Shown: piece by piece, positions 15,367 to 25,324 of the stretch
Layout: each line of letters begins with the position of its first letter
Position numbering within the stretch: position 1 is the first letter of the stretch
Origin: Candidatus Aminicenantes bacterium UBA4085
GTDB taxonomy: Bacteria; Acidobacteriota; Aminicenantia; Aminicenantales; UBA4085
Direction: 5' to 3'
Assembly: GCA_002383325.1 (NCBI GenBank)
Contig: DFYJ01000126.1
Span: forward strand, 1 to 26,336
DNA: 26,336 nucleotides
Position numbers and translations under genes: made by a program
Notes under the pieces: generated by a model
Told to the model about the DNA's origin: nothing
Databases searched by the model: none
Seen by the model: only the letters and a program-made list of their open reading frames with translations

Positions 15367-16668
15367 TCAGCTGCCCCAGTCGGCCAGCTTGTTCTTGCCC
15401 TGGGAGGTCAGCGGGCGCAAGTTGGCCCCGTCGATATCGATGACCCAGACCTGGCTGCCGCCGCGCATGTTGGAGGTGAAGACGATGTGGCGGCCGTCCG
15501 GCGACCAGGAGGGCGACTCGTTGCGGGCGTTGCTCTCGGTCAGCTTGGCGACCGATTGGGTCCGGATGCTGTAGACGTAGAGGTCGAAGACGTTGTCCAC
15601 CCGGGCCACGTAGACGATGCGGTCCCCGGTCGGTGACCAGGACGGGGAGTCGTGGTAGCTGGCCCCGAAGGAGACCCGGCGGATGTTGCTCCCTTCAGCG
15701 TCGCAGATGTAAATCTGGGGCGTCCCGCCGCGGTCCGAGGTGAAGGCGATCTCGCGTCCGTTGGGCGACCAGCTGGGGGCCGTGTCGATGCCCTGGTTGA
15801 AGGTCAGCCGCTTGATGCGGCCGATCCGGGTCGGGCTGGCCTCCACCTCGGCCGTATAGATCTCCATGTTGCCGTCCATGGTCGAGGCGAAGGCCAGCTT
15901 CCGGCCGTCGGGCGACCAGTTCGGGCTGTAGTTGCCGCCCCGGACCGAGACCGGGGTCCGCTTGCCCTCGTAGACGTCCAAAATGTAGAGGCCGGCCGTC
16001 TGCTGCTGGTAGGAGGTGTAGGCCATCCGGGAGGCGTCGGCGGCCCAGGCCGGCGAGTAGTCGGTGACCTTGTTGAAGGTCAGCCGGGTCTGGCCGGCCC
16101 CGTCGTAGTCCATCATGTAGATCTCGTCGTTGCCGTCCCGGTCGCTGACGAAGGCGATCTTGGAGGTGAAGAGCGTCTTCTCGCCGTAGGCCTTCATGAT
16201 CTCATCGGCCAGGCGGTGGGCCAGGAAGCGCAGGTCGGCCGGCTTGGCCTGATAGCGCTTGCCCGGCAGGATCTGCTTCTTCGACTTGACGTCGTAGAAG
16301 TTCCGCTCCAGGACCAGGTCGCCGCCTCCGGCCAGGGAGACTTCGCCGGTGAAGAGGACGGCGGCGTTGATGGACTGCCAGTCCTCGTAGCGGATAGTCC
16401 GCAAGCTCTGGGTCTGAATGTAGGCGTAGTGGCTCTTGGGCAGGAGGGAGAAGACACGGGTGTACTTGAGGTCGGCTTCCAGGATGTCGTGGATCTCCTC
16501 GGCCGCGGCCCGGGTCCGCTCCGAGGCGGCAAAGGGCGGCAGAGCGAAGGAGATGGCGGCCTGGCCGTCGCGGATGGTCAGGACGTAGTCCTGCTGGCCG
16601 GCGGCGGTCCCCAGAAGGCCCAGGGCCAGGCCCAGGGCGAGAATCGGAAGAAGGGTGCGCTTTGTCAT
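15367..16668 (-). CDS. tolB: TolB, periplasmic beta-propeller of the Tol-Pal system
   Basis: A 433-residue protein with a signal peptide (about 1-24, ending TAAGQQD), an N-terminal alpha/beta domain (about 25-165: the lipid-sugar-like '[12 protein letters not shown]' block) and a six-bladed propeller with repeated WSPDG/WSPNG/WSPTG and IAFTSDR-type motifs from about 168 onward. TolB binds Pal and hands it over to TolA. Its ATG overlaps the stop of the upstream TonB/TolA-like gene by 4 bp. Unlike the common layout, pal does not follow directly: a 473-bp non-coding gap intervenes. The protein ends DWGS with no visible truncation. Confidence 0.96.
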   Translation of the reverse strand: MTKRTLLPILALGLALGLLGTAAGQQDYVLTIRDGQAAISFALPPFAASERTRAAAEEIHDILEADLKYTRVFSLLPKSHYAYIQTQSLRTIRYEDWQSINAAVLFTGEVSLAGGGDLVLERNFYDVKSKKQILPGKRYQAKPADLRFLAHRLADEIMKAYGEKTLFTSKIAFVSDRDGNDEIYMMDYDGAGQTRLTFNKVTDYSPAWAADASRMAYTSYQQQTAGLYILDVYEGKRTPVSVRGGNYSPNWSPDGRKLAFASTMDGNMEIYTAEVEASPTRIGRIKRLTFNQGIDTAPSWSPNGREIAFTSDRGGTPQIYICDAEGSNIRRVSFGASYHDSPSWSPTGDRIVYVARVDNVFDLYVYSIRTQSVAKLTESNARNESPSWSPDGRHIVFTSNMRGGSQVWVIDIDGANLRPLTSQGKNKLADWGS

Positions 16669-17462
16669 TTGGTGTGCTCGAAGATGAGGATGATGCCCAG
16701 GTACTCCTCCCCGTAATCGTCGGGGAGGGGCGGGAAGGGCGAGGCGTCGGTGACGGCCCGCTGGGCCGACATGTCCAGGGCCCGCAGGCCGCTGGGCTCC
16801 TTGACCTCGACCCGGGAGATGGTGCCGTTGCGGAAAATGCGGAAATAGACCGCGGTCCGGAAGGTGCCGGTGACGCCGGGGTCGACCAGCGACTGGAACC
16901 AGCGGCCCGAGATGCGGTCCTGGATGATCTGGAGGTAGTACGCGAAGGGGAAGTCGCCCATGCCGATCTGGTCGTCGTAACCGCCCAGGCCGGAGCCTTC
17001 GCCGAAGCCGGGGCTGCCGCCGCCGATGGTCAGCCCGGTGCCGCCGCCCCCGGAGGTCCGGCCGCCCGAAGCGGACGTCTTGGCCGTCTTGGCCCCGGGC
17101 TCGGGCCGGGTGACGGAAGTCGTCTTCTCGGGAACGGGCTTCCTGCGGTTGGTCTTGGCCTTCTCCGCGGGATAGCGGAGCTTGGCGGCCGCCTCAGCCT
17201 TGGCCGCCGTGGTCAGGTCGCGAAGCTGCGGCTTGGGCAGGGGCGTCTCGATCAGCTTCTCCTCCGGCGCCGGGCCGGCCGTCCGTCCGCCTCCTCCTCC
17301 TCCGTTCCCCCCGCCTCCCCCGCCCAGGCCTAGGCTGATGTAGTGGATCTCGCCCTTGGGCCCCGACTTAGGCAGGCTGGGATTGACGACAAAGAGGAGC
17401 AGGAGCACTGCGTGGGCCCCCGCCGACCAATAGAGGGCCCTCTGGAAGGCCCGGTTTCTCAT
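16665..17462 (-). CDS. TonB/TolA-like energy-transducing protein
   Basis: A 265-residue protein with one N-terminal membrane helix (about 9-27), a periplasmic linker and a C-terminal TonB-fold domain (about 175-263: [54 protein letters not shown]). The linker begins with a Gly-rich stretch (about 46-60, nearly all Gly) and has a second Gly/Ser-rich patch at about 132-160, unlike the long helical TolA of E. coli. Position between tolR and tolB says it acts as TolA, linking the TolQR motor to TolB/Pal, although the domain alone is equally TonB-like. It overlaps both neighbours by 4 bp. Confidence 0.88.
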   Translation of the reverse strand: MRNRAFQRALYWSAGAHAVLLLLFVVNPSLPKSGPKGEIHYISLGLGGGGGGNGGGGGGRTAGPAPEEKLIETPLPKPQLRDLTTAAKAEAAAKLRYPAEKAKTNRRKPVPEKTTSVTRPEPGAKTAKTSASGGRTSGGGGTGLTIGGGSPGFGEGSGLGGYDDQIGMGDFPFAYYLQIIQDRISGRWFQSLVDPGVTGTFRTAVYFRIFRNGTISRVEVKEPSGLRALDMSAQRAVTDASPFPPLPDDYGEEYLGIILIFEHTK

Positions 17463-17891
17463 CGCTTGTCCTTGTCCTCAACCTCTTTGGGCTCGGTCAT
17501 CAGCCCGACGACCTCGACGCCGGCCTTCTTGACCAGGTCCATGATCTCCATGATGTAGCCGTAGGAGAGGTCCTTGTCGGCCTGCAGGAAGACGACTTTC
17601 TTGGTCTTGCCGGCGAAGTAGTTGAGGAGCCGGCTCTCCAGCAGGTTGATGTTGATGAGCGACTCGCCGATGCGGATGCGCTGGTCGGGCGTGATGGTCA
17701 GCCGCAGCCCCTCCTCGGCCGGGGCGTTGTCGGTCTCGGCCGTGGGCAGGTCGACCCCGATGCCCGACTGCATGAGCGGTGTCGTGACCATGAAGATGAC
17801 CAGCAGGACGAGCATGACGTCGATGAACGGGGTGACGTTGATCTCCGACAGCGAAGTGCCGATCTGGCGCTTGGAGCGGAGCGAGCCGAGC

Positions 17892-17905
<14 letters not shown>
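17459..17905 (-). CDS. tolR: TolR/ExbD-family proton-channel subunit
   Basis: A 148-residue ExbD/TolR protein with a short cytosolic N-terminus, one membrane helix (about 23-43) and a periplasmic domain. The helix begins [19 protein letters not shown], with the essential membrane Asp at residue 29. It assembles with TolQ as the proton-driven motor for the TonB/TolA-like protein. It starts 14 bp inside the end of tolQ and overlaps the next gene by 4 bp. TolR rather than ExbD is inferred from tolB and pal downstream. Confidence 0.94.
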
Positions 17906-18569
<664 letters not shown>

Positions 18570-18582
18570 GGGCGTCCCTACA

Positions 18583-18611
18583 ATTGTAGCATAGGGGGGC
18601 GGTAATGAAAA
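18583..18611 (-). promoter_or_regulatory. Candidate promoter of the tolQ operon
   Basis: On the minus strand TTTTCA (18611-18606, four of six) and TACAAT (18588-18583, five of six) are 17 bp apart. The predicted +1 is near 18576, seven bases before the tolQ ATG, with no Shine-Dalgarno. The -35 uses the T-run of the terminator proposed for the upstream mrfA gene. Confidence 0.55.
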
Positions 18612-18642
18612 ACGGCCGGAAACGGCTGAAAAGACGGGCCGT
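18608..18642 (-). terminator. Candidate intrinsic terminator of the toxin-antitoxin-mrfA unit
   Basis: On the minus strand ACGGCC (18642-18637) pairs with GGCCGT (18617-18612), directly followed by TTTT (18611-18608). The 19-nt loop can form a further GCCG-TTTC-CGGC hairpin as an alternative with the same T-run. It lies 13 bp after the mrfA stop, the expected place, but the stem is short. Confidence 0.45.
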
Positions 18643-18654
18643 CGGGGCCGGTCG

Positions 18655-21000
18655 TCAGCCCAAGAGCCGGTTGAGGATATCCAGAGCCACTTCCTTGGCC
18701 TGCTCGCCGCTCTCCTTGACCGGGCCGACGCAGGACGGGCAGCCCTCCGTGCAGCCGCAGGCTTGGATCGTCCGCCGGCAGTGCTCGAGCAGGGATGTGT
18801 CCAGGTCGTAGAGCGAGGGGCTCAGGCCGATGCCGCCCGGGTAGTTGTCGTAGAGGAAGATGTTGGGCTCGAAGTCCAGGTCGGCGTAGACCGGGCCCTG
18901 CAGGGGCTGGATCTTGGCTATCAGGTCCCGCGGCGGGAGGGACTCGCCGGTCGAGTTGTCGCCCAGCGAGACGCCGATGTCGTGGATGTCGCACATTAAA
19001 AAGAGCGGCGCCACGTGGTGCAGAATGTAGGACAGGCCGTAGAGGCCGTTGATCTTCTGCTCCGGGGCGTACTCCAGCGATTGGACCAGGTCGGCCGGAA
19101 TGGTCACCCAGTAGGCCGTGGTGTGCATCTCGTTCTGGGGCAGGCTCAGGTCGCCCGCCCCGACGTTCTCCATGGTGTGGAACTTGATCTTCTTGAAGCC
19201 GACCACCTGGGTGGCCACGTGGACCTCGCCGTGGCGGACGTCGAAGCGGTCCAAATGCTTTTTATCGAACTGGTCCAGGATCTTGATCTTGGTGTAGTCG
19301 ATGGCGTCGGTATAGTAGTCGATGTCGGTCTTCTTGACGTAGGCCTTGCGCTGTTCGTAGTCCAGCTTCTCGACGAAGTACTGCTCGCCCTCACAGATGT
19401 AGATGGCCTTCTCGTGCAGGGTGGTCAGGGCGGCCGTGAAGTCGACCTCGGCGATGACCTTGTGCGGCCCGGTGGTGTCCACGACCACGAAGTTGTCCGA
19501 GGAGATGGACCGCAGGCTGACCCCGTCGGCCGGGTAGGCGTCCGAGGTCCAGTACCAGGTGTCCTTGGAGTGGTGGACCAGCTTCTCCTCCTCCAGGAAC
19601 TTGAGCAGCTCGCCGATCTCGGCCCGGCCGAAGGTCTCGCCGTCCTTGAACGGCAGCTCGAAGGAGGCGCACTCCAGGTGGCTGATGAGGATGGTCAGGT
19701 TGTCGGGGTTGATGAGGGCCTTCTCCGGGATGCCGCCGAAGAAGTACTCGGGGTTGTTGACGATGAACTGGTCCAGGGGCGCGCTGCTCGCCACCAGCAC
19801 CGCGGCCGAGGCTCCGGTCTTGCGGCCGGCCCGCCCGGCCCGCTGCCAGGTCGAGGCGATGGTCCCGGGGTAGCCGGCCAGCACGGCTACGTCCAGGGTC
19901 CCGATATCGATGCCCAGCTCCAGGGCGTTGGTTGAGACGACACCCAGGATCTTCCCCTCCCGCAGGCCCTTCTCGATCTCCCGCCGCTTGATCGGCAGGT
20001 AGCCGCCGCGATAGCCGCGGATGAGCCCCTCGTCCTTGATCGTCTTCTCGATGTCCTCCTTGAGGTAGGTCAGGAGGACTTCCGTGATCAGGCGGCTCTG
20101 GGCGAAGACGATGGTCTGCAGGTTGTTTTTCAGGAAGATCGAGGCGATGCGGCGGCTCTCGTTGACGTAGGAGCGGCGGATGCCGAGAGCCTGGTTGACC
20201 ACCGGGGGAGTGTAGAAAAGGAAGAACTTCTCCCCCCGCGGGGCCCCGTTGTCGTCGATCAGGGCGGCCGGCTCCTCGATCATCTTCTCGGCCATCTCGA
20301 CTGGGTTGGCGATGGTGGCGGTGCAGAGGATGAACTGCGGCTTGGCCCCGTAGAAGGCGGCCACCCGCTTCAGCCGGCGCAGAACGTTGGCCAGGTGCGA
20401 GCCGAAGATGCCGCGGTAGTGGTGCAGCTCGTCGATGACGATGTATTTGAGGTTCTCGAACAGCTTGATCCACTTGGTGTGGTGCGGCAGGATGCCGGCG
20501 TGGAGCATGTCCGGGTTGGTCAGGACGATGTGGCCGCGGGCCCGGATGGCCTTGCGGGCGTCCTGGGGCGTGTCGCCGTCGTAGGTGAAGACCCGGATCT
20601 CGCCGGGCAGCGCCGCCAGGGTCTCGTCCAGCTCGGCCCGCTGGTCGTTGGCCAGGGCCTTGGTCGGGAAGATGTAGAGGGCCCGGGCCGAGGGATCCTT
20701 GAGCATGGCGTCCAGGACGGGCAGGTTGTAGCAGAGCGTCTTGCCGGAGGCCGTGGGCGTGACCACGACCGCGTTGCGGCGCTCTTGTACGGCCTTCCAG
20801 CAGGAATGTTGATGGGTGTAGAGCCGCTCGAAGCCCTTGCCCTTCAGGACCTTGACCAGCTCGGGGTGGACCTCGGCCGGGTAATCCTCCAGGCGGGCCT
20901 CCTGGGCCGGAAGATGCTTGACGGCCTTCAGGGAGTCGGACTTGATGGCCAGGTCGCCGATCGTCTCCAGGGACTTGAGCAGGCTTTCGGTGCGGCTCAT
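18655..21000 (-). CDS. mrfA: MrfA/YprA-type superfamily 2 DNA-repair helicase with DUF1998 domain
   Basis: A 781-residue SF2 helicase. Domain 1 has PTASGKT (82-88), TNPDMLH and DELH (190-193); domain 2 has [12 protein letters not shown] and QRAGRAGR. The C-terminal DUF1998 region ends with the Cys cluster [10 protein letters not shown] (about 748-757), four Cys that bind a metal in relatives. The layout matches Bacillus MrfA, a 3'-5' helicase in UvrABC-independent mitomycin-adduct repair, and eukaryotic Hrq1. The partner exonuclease gene mrfB is not in the window. It starts 10 bp after the antitoxin stop with AAGGGAG upstream of its ATG, so it is probably cotranscribed with the toxin-antitoxin pair. 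Related Lhr helicases are much longer. Confidence 0.9.
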   Translation of the reverse strand: MSRTESLLKSLETIGDLAIKSDSLKAVKHLPAQEARLEDYPAEVHPELVKVLKGKGFERLYTHQHSCWKAVQERRNAVVVTPTASGKTLCYNLPVLDAMLKDPSARALYIFPTKALANDQRAELDETLAALPGEIRVFTYDGDTPQDARKAIRARGHIVLTNPDMLHAGILPHHTKWIKLFENLKYIVIDELHHYRGIFGSHLANVLRRLKRVAAFYGAKPQFILCTATIANPVEMAEKMIEEPAALIDDNGAPRGEKFFLFYTPPVVNQALGIRRSYVNESRRIASIFLKNNLQTIVFAQSRLITEVLLTYLKEDIEKTIKDEGLIRGYRGGYLPIKRREIEKGLREGKILGVVSTNALELGIDIGTLDVAVLAGYPGTIASTWQRAGRAGRKTGASAAVLVASSAPLDQFIVNNPEYFFGGIPEKALINPDNLTILISHLECASFELPFKDGETFGRAEIGELLKFLEEEKLVHHSKDTWYWTSDAYPADGVSLRSISSDNFVVVDTTGPHKVIAEVDFTAALTTLHEKAIYICEGEQYFVEKLDYEQRKAYVKKTDIDYYTDAIDYTKIKILDQFDKKHLDRFDVRHGEVHVATQVVGFKKIKFHTMENVGAGDLSLPQNEMHTTAYWVTIPADLVQSLEYAPEQKINGLYGLSYILHHVAPLFLMCDIHDIGVSLGDNSTGESLPPRDLIAKIQPLQGPVYADLDFEPNIFLYDNYPGGIGLSPSLYDLDTSLLEHCRRTIQACGCTEGCPSCVGPVKESGEQAKEVALDILNRLLG

Positions 21001-21010
21001 GGGGGCTCCC

Positions 21011-21391
21011 TTAGAACGCGGCCCGGATCTTGCCCTCGACGTATTGGTGAAGAAGGGAGCCGATCAGGGTCTGGTAAGGAATGCCCAGGTCGGCAGCCTT
21101 CTTCTTCAGGGCCAGGACGTCGGCCGTCGCCAACCGGATGCTGATGTGCCGATCCTTGGCCAGGGTCAAGCGGGCGGCGTCGCGGAGGGCCGTCCGCCAG
21201 CCCTCCTGGTCGGGGAGAAGATGGAAATCGCCCTTTTCATCGGCTTCCTTCAGAACCCGCTCTTGCTCGTCGAGGGGTTCAAAAAAAGCCTCAGGGAGCT
21301 TCCGGCCCGCCTTCCATCCGGCGGCCTTTCCTCCATTCGCGGACGGCTTTGCGGCTCGGATAGAAGGTTTTGAGCTCGACGGTCTCATCAT
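21011..21391 (-). CDS. Ribbon-helix-helix (CopG-type) antitoxin
   Basis: A protein of about 126 residues whose C-terminal half reads DRHISIRLATADVLALKKKA and LGIPYQTLIGSLLHQYVEG, the beta strand and two helices of CopG-like antitoxins that pair with BrnT-like toxins. Residues before that are polar and probably bind the toxin. The start is uncertain: ATGs at 21391 and 21388 follow GAGGT at a fair distance and are preferred over 21418; all of them lie within the toxin gene, giving an overlap of about 100 bp. It should bind and neutralise the toxin and repress the shared promoter. mrfA follows 10 bp later. Confidence 0.8.
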   Translation of the reverse strand: MMRPSSSKPSIRAAKPSANGGKAAGWKAGRKLPEAFFEPLDEQERVLKEADEKGDFHLLPDQEGWRTALRDAARLTLAKDRHISIRLATADVLALKKKAADLGIPYQTLIGSLLHQYVEGKIRAAF

Positions 21392-21620
21392 GGACCTCAC
21401 ACGGAACCAGGTAGACATAGCCTTTCAAGGCGACAGCGAGAACTTTCTGGCCCGGGTAGCTCTCCGGGCTGGGGTGATCGATCATCCACAGCAGGCGACC
21501 TCCGGCTATGGCATCGACGACATCCTGAAAGCCGAGATGTCTTGTCCGTCTCAGAAGGGCGTCCTTGGCGGGGCTCCAAAATATCGTCCTCCCGGTGAAG
21601 GTACTCGTTTGTATATACAA
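21291..21620 (-). CDS. BrnT-like toxin
   Basis: About 109 residues, with FWSPAKDALLRRTRHLGFQ at the N-terminus, then DVVDAIAGGRLL, a YPGQKVLAVAL strand, GYVYLVPCEV and KTFYPSRKA, the order seen in BrnT-family ribonuclease toxins paired with CopG-type antitoxins. The start is unclear: no in-frame ATG or GTG exists near the domain, and TTG codons at 21626 and 21620 are the best choices; 21620 has GGGGGAG about 6 bp upstream. The frame also stays open to 21890, but that part overlaps uvrA on the other strand and is not toxin-like. Toxin-first order with the antitoxin second is typical of brnTA. Function is inferred from family resemblance. Confidence 0.75.
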   Translation of the reverse strand: MYIQTSTFTGRTIFWSPAKDALLRRTRHLGFQDVVDAIAGGRLLWMIDHPSPESYPGQKVLAVALKGYVYLVPCEVHDETVELKTFYPSRKAVREWRKGRRMEGGPEAP

Positions 21621-21626
21621 TGTCAA
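21609..21626 (-). promoter_or_regulatory. Palindromic operator candidate fused to a -35 box, toxin-antitoxin control region
   Basis: TTGTATATACAA (21609-21620) is a perfect 12-bp palindrome, and a perfect TTGACA -35 (minus strand, 21626-21621) abuts it. A ribbon-helix-helix dimer could bind here and block transcription, the usual autoregulation of such modules. The -10 is weak: TACCTT at 21603-21598 for a 17-bp spacer. The palindrome overlaps the likely toxin start codon. It differs from the E. coli and Bacillus LexA boxes in spacing. Confidence 0.55.
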
Positions 21627-21742
21627 CTCCCCCCCCTGCCATCTCCTGCCGCTTCTTGGATATAGACGTTCCCCCGGGCCGGATTTTCTCAGTCGCCCAT
21701 CCCGCCGCTCGGCGCCGACTGTCTTTTTACCGCCGAATCGGC

Positions 21743-21748
21743 TAAAAT
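21743..21748 (+). promoter_or_regulatory. Candidate -10 box of uvrA
   Basis: TAAAAT (five of six consensus bases) sits 8 bp before the uvrA ATG at 21757, giving a predicted +1 near 21755 and a leader of about two bases. No good -35 is seen; the best is CTGTCT (21719-21724) at an 18-bp spacer. The gap between the toxin gene and uvrA (21627-21756) also holds a run of eight C (21629-21636). Confidence 0.45.
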
Positions 21749-21756
21749 CAGGGGTT

Positions 21757-24273
21757 ATGCTGACCGAAATCGTGGTCAAGAAGGCGGCCCAACACAATCT
21801 CAAGCGGATCGACGTCCGCCTGCCGCGCCACAAGCTCATCGTCGTCACCGGCCCCAGCGGCTCGGGCAAATCCTCCCTGGCCTTCGACACCCTGTTCGCC
21901 GAGGGACAGCGTCGCTACATCGAGTGCATGTCGGCCTACGCCCGCCAGTACATGGAGATGATGGAGAAGCCCGAGGTTGAGGCCATCGAGGGCATCTCCC
22001 CGGCCATCTCCATCGACCAGAAGACCATCTCCTCCAATCCCCGCTCCACGGTCGGCACGGTGACGGAGACCTACGACCTGCTGCGCCTGCTCTTTGCCAA
22101 GGCCGGCACGCCCCACTGCCCTTCCTGCGGCCGGCCGGTCAGCCAGCAGACGGCCGAGGAGATCGTGACCAGGGCGGCCGAGACCGCGCCGGGCCAGAAG
22201 GTCCGGATCCTGGCCCCCGTCATCCGCGGCCGCAAGGGCGAGTACCACAAGCTCTTCGACCGCCTGCTGAAGAAGGGCTTCATCGAGGTTCGGGTGGACG
22301 GCCGCTTCCGCGACCTGGACGGGCCGATCGTCCTGGAGCGGACCAAGGCCCACACGGCGCAGGTCCTGGTCGACGAGCTGCGCATCGCCCCCCACACCCT
22401 GGGCCGTCTGCGGGAGGCCGTCCGGACCGCCCTCGACGTCTCCGGCGGCGAGGTTCTGCTGCTGCGGCCCGACGGCGCGGAGTCCTACTTCTCCCTGCGG
22501 CTCCTTTGCCCGGTCTGCGACATCAGCCTTCCCGAGTTCGAGCCCCGCCACTTCTCCTTCAACACGCCTTACGGCGCCTGCCCGGCCTGCCACGGCTTGG
22601 GCCGCAAGACCGAGAACGACGAATGGGGCGAGCCGGCCCTGACCGATGAGGTCTGCCCGGCCTGCCAGGGGCGCCGGTTGAAGCCCGAGAGCCTGGCCGT
22701 CCGGGTCGACGGGCGCAGCATCCACGAGTGGAGCCTTCTGCCCGTCCAGCGCCTGATCGAGGAGCTGGCCGCGCTCCGCATGGAAGGAGCCGAGGAGGCA
22801 GTGGCGGGCAAGATCCGCAAGGAGATCCTGGGACGGCTGGGGGTTTGCGTCGAGCTGGGCCTGTCCTACCTCCACCTCGACCGGGCCACGGCCACCCTCT
22901 CCGGCGGCGAAGCCCAGCGGGTCCGGCTGGCGGCCCAGGCCGGAGCCCGGCTGCGGGGCATCCTCTACGTCCTGGACGAGCCGACCATCGGTCTCCATCA
23001 GCGGGACAACGGCCGGCTCATCCGCCTGCTGCGGCGCATCCGCGACGACGGCAATACCGTCCTGGTCGTCGAGCACGACGAGCAGACCATCCGGGCCGCC
23101 GACCATATCCTCGATCTCGGCCCCGGGGCCGGCGAGCAGGGCGGCCGGGTCGTGGCCGAGGGCCCCCTCTCCGCCATCCTGGCCTCGCCCGACTCCCTGA
23201 CCGCCCGCTACCTGCGGGGCGAGATGGCGGTCAACGGCCGCCACGGGCGGCGGATCCCGACTTCGTGGCTGACCGTGGTCAAGGCTTCCGAGCACAACCT
23301 CAAAGACATCGACGTCCGCATCCCCCTGGGCTGCATGACCGCGGTGACCGGCGTTTCCGGCTCCGGCAAGAGCACCTTGGTCTACGACATCCTTCACCGG
23401 AGTCTTCAGAACAAGCTGGCCGGGGCCAAGCAGCGGGCCGGGGCCCATGCCGCCATCCACGGCGTCGACAAGCTGGACAAGGTCGTTTCGGTCGACCAGA
23501 AGCCTATCGGGCGCACGCCCCGCTCCAATCCGGCCACCTATACCGGGCTGTTCGCCGACCTGCGGACGGTGCTGGCCCGGACCCAGGAGGCCCAGGCCCG
23601 GGGCTACTCCTCGGGCCGCTTCAGCTTCAACGTCCCCGGCGGCCGCTGCGAGGAGTGCCAGGGGGCCGGGGTCAAGCGGGTCGAGATGCACTTCCTGCCC
23701 GATGTCTTCGTCACTTGCGACCGCTGCGGCGGCCTGCGCTACAACAAGGAGACCCTGTCCGTCCGGTACAAGGGCAAGACCATCGCCGATCTGCTGGCCA
23801 TGACCGTGGACGAGGCCTACGAGCACTTCAAGGCCCACCCCCAGCTGAAGCGCAAGCTAGCCGTACTCCGCCAGGTTGGGTTGGGGTACATCCGCCTGGG
23901 CCAGCCCGCCCCCCATCTCTCGGGCGGCGAAGCCCAGCGCATCAAGCTGACCAAGGAGCTGGGGCGGCGGGCCGCCGGACGGACCCTCTACCTCCTGGAC
24001 GAGCCGACCACGGGGCTGCACTTCGACGACATCCGCAAGCTGCTGGAGCTGCTGGACGAGCTGGTCCGTCGCGGCAACACCGTCCTGGTCATCGAGCACA
24101 ACCTTGAAGTGATCCGGGCCTGCGACTATATTATCGATCTGGGCCCCGAGGGCGGCGAGGAGGGCGGCCGGATCGTAGCTGCCGGAACACCCGAAGAAAT
24201 CGCCGCGGCCCCCGGCTCTTATACCGGGCGCTACCTTCGAGGGGGGCCGCCGGAAGAGGAAACGGGAGCCTAG
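21757..24273 (+). CDS. uvrA: UvrA, excinuclease ABC subunit A, lacking the insertion domain
   Basis: An 838-residue UvrA; the frame opens at 21565, but family similarity starts at the ATG at 21757 ([18 protein letters not shown]). First ATPase: Walker [10 protein letters not shown] (33-41), [11 protein letters not shown] and [12 protein letters not shown]. The UvrB-binding region (about 120-240, [19 protein letters not shown]) is present, as is zinc module 1 (CPVC...CPAC). Second ATPase: GVSGSGKST, zinc module 2 (CEEC...CDRC), [11 protein letters not shown] and [10 protein letters not shown]. Between CPAC of module 1 and the next CPAC only 21 residues occur, where E. coli has about 115, so the DNA-contacting insertion domain is missing; this explains the shortfall from about 940 residues. 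UvrA finds bulky DNA damage and loads UvrB. Confidence 0.96.
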   Translation: MLTEIVVKKAAQHNLKRIDVRLPRHKLIVVTGPSGSGKSSLAFDTLFAEGQRRYIECMSAYARQYMEMMEKPEVEAIEGISPAISIDQKTISSNPRSTVGTVTETYDLLRLLFAKAGTPHCPSCGRPVSQQTAEEIVTRAAETAPGQKVRILAPVIRGRKGEYHKLFDRLLKKGFIEVRVDGRFRDLDGPIVLERTKAHTAQVLVDELRIAPHTLGRLREAVRTALDVSGGEVLLLRPDGAESYFSLRLLCPVCDISLPEFEPRHFSFNTPYGACPACHGLGRKTENDEWGEPALTDEVCPACQGRRLKPESLAVRVDGRSIHEWSLLPVQRLIEELAALRMEGAEEAVAGKIRKEILGRLGVCVELGLSYLHLDRATATLSGGEAQRVRLAAQAGARLRGILYVLDEPTIGLHQRDNGRLIRLLRRIRDDGNTVLVVEHDEQTIRAADHILDLGPGAGEQGGRVVAEGPLSAILASPDSLTARYLRGEMAVNGRHGRRIPTSWLTVVKASEHNLKDIDVRIPLGCMTAVTGVSGSGKSTLVYDILHRSLQNKLAGAKQRAGAHAAIHGVDKLDKVVSVDQKPIGRTPRSNPATYTGLFADLRTVLARTQEAQARGYSSGRFSFNVPGGRCEECQGAGVKRVEMHFLPDVFVTCDRCGGLRYNKETLSVRYKGKTIADLLAMTVDEAYEHFKAHPQLKRKLAVLRQVGLGYIRLGQPAPHLSGGEAQRIKLTKELGRRAAGRTLYLLDEPTTGLHFDDIRKLLELLDELVRRGNTVLVIEHNLEVIRACDYIIDLGPEGGEEGGRIVAAGTPEEIAAAPGSYTGRYLRGGPPEEETGA

Positions 24274-24279
24274 GGCGCC

Positions 24280-25323
24280 ATGCCTTTCAGCGACATTGCC
24301 GGGAACCGCCGCGTCCAGGACATTCTCAAGCTGGCCCTGGCCCACGGCCGGGTGCCGCACGCCCTGCTCTTCACCGGTCCGCAAGGCGTGGGCAAGCGCG
24401 AGACGGCCCGGACCCTGGCCCAGGCCCTCAATTGCCTGAATCAAGCCGACGACGCCTGCGGCAAGTGCGAATCCTGCCAGGCCGTGGTCAAAGTTTATAA
24501 GGACAAGGCTACGGGCAGGGACAAGATCGGAACGCACCCCGACGTCATCGAATATGAGATCGAAGTCTGGAAGGACAAGACCTCGATCTCCATCGAACAG
24601 ATGCGGGAGCTCAAGTCGCTGGCCGGTCTCAAGCCGATGCTCGGCCGCAAGAGGATTTTCCTGGTCGACGATGCCGACTCCATGTCCGAGGAGGCGGCCA
24701 ACTCCCTGCTCAAGATCCTGGAGGAGCCGCCGCTCTTCACCCATATCGTCCTGCTCAGCGACGGGACGGTCCCCATCCTCCCGACCATCAAGTCGCGCTG
24801 CCGGATCCTGACCTTCCTGCCCGTCTCTGACGAGGATATCGAGAAAGTCCTTGTGGCGCGCGGAGTGGAACCTGAGAGAGCCCGCATCACGGCCCTGGTG
24901 GTGCGCGGCAACCTGGACCGGGCCATGAGCCTCGACTGGAAGGAGATCGAAACCGAGCGGCGCGAAGCCTGGGCGATCTTCGAGGCCTTGACCACGGGCC
25001 GGGAGGCCGCGGCCCTGCTGCGCCGCTTCGGCTCGGGCCGGCGCAAGGAGGTCAAGGAGGAGATGGGGCGGACCCTGGAGATGCTGGCCGCCTTCGGCCG
25101 GGACGCGGCCCTGCTGGCCGAGGGCGGGGACGTGCGCCTGCTTCTCAACCCTGACTATGAGCACGAGCTGCGGACTTGCGCCGGAACGCTGGCGCCGGCC
25201 TCCGCCCTGCGGATCGTCGGCCTCCTGCAGGAGGCCCAGTCCTCGCTGGACCGCAACGTTCACCTCGGCCTGCTGGCCGCCGGCCTGACCGCCCGCTGGC
25301 GGCAGGCGGCCATTTCGATGTAG
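24280..25323 (+). CDS. holB: DNA polymerase III delta' subunit
   Basis: A 347-residue clamp-loader AAA+ protein. It has a P-loop-like GPQGVGKRE (33-41), a four-Cys zinc module (Cys52, 60, 63, 66), RIFLVDDADSMSEEAANSLLKILEEPP and the IKSRC motif (SRC) that supplies the trans-acting Arg to the neighbour subunit. The single zinc module, lack of a tau-like C-terminal extension and length favour delta' over gamma/tau (DnaX). It works in the cytosolic clamp-loader complex that places the beta clamp on primed DNA. It starts 6 bp after uvrA, and ricT follows 1 bp after its stop, an order (holB then yaaT) known from Firmicutes and others. Confidence 0.93.
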   Translation: MPFSDIAGNRRVQDILKLALAHGRVPHALLFTGPQGVGKRETARTLAQALNCLNQADDACGKCESCQAVVKVYKDKATGRDKIGTHPDVIEYEIEVWKDKTSISIEQMRELKSLAGLKPMLGRKRIFLVDDADSMSEEAANSLLKILEEPPLFTHIVLLSDGTVPILPTIKSRCRILTFLPVSDEDIEKVLVARGVEPERARITALVVRGNLDRAMSLDWKEIETERREAWAIFEALTTGREAAALLRRFGSGRRKEVKEEMGRTLEMLAAFGRDAALLAEGGDVRLLLNPDYEHELRTCAGTLAPASALRIVGLLQEAQSSLDRNVHLGLLAAGLTARWRQAAISM

Positions 25324-25324
25324 G

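Noticed and set aside
17280..17325. A simple-sequence repeat (Gly codons) in the TonB/TolA-like gene as a phase-variable tract.
   Set aside because: The Gly codons are mixed (GGA, GGC, GGG) and interrupted, so slippage is unlikely; it reads as a flexible linker.
21609..21620. TTGTATATACAA as an SOS (LexA) box between uvrA and the toxin-antitoxin-mrfA unit.
   Set aside because: E. coli boxes are CTG-N10-CAG and Bacillus boxes GAAC-N4-GTTC; the arm spacing and bases do not fit either. A lineage-specific LexA motif cannot be excluded but is not supported.
21643..21890. Extension of the toxin frame upstream to an ATG at 21890.
   Set aside because: It would overlap the start of uvrA antisense and adds 90 residues unlike any BrnT protein.
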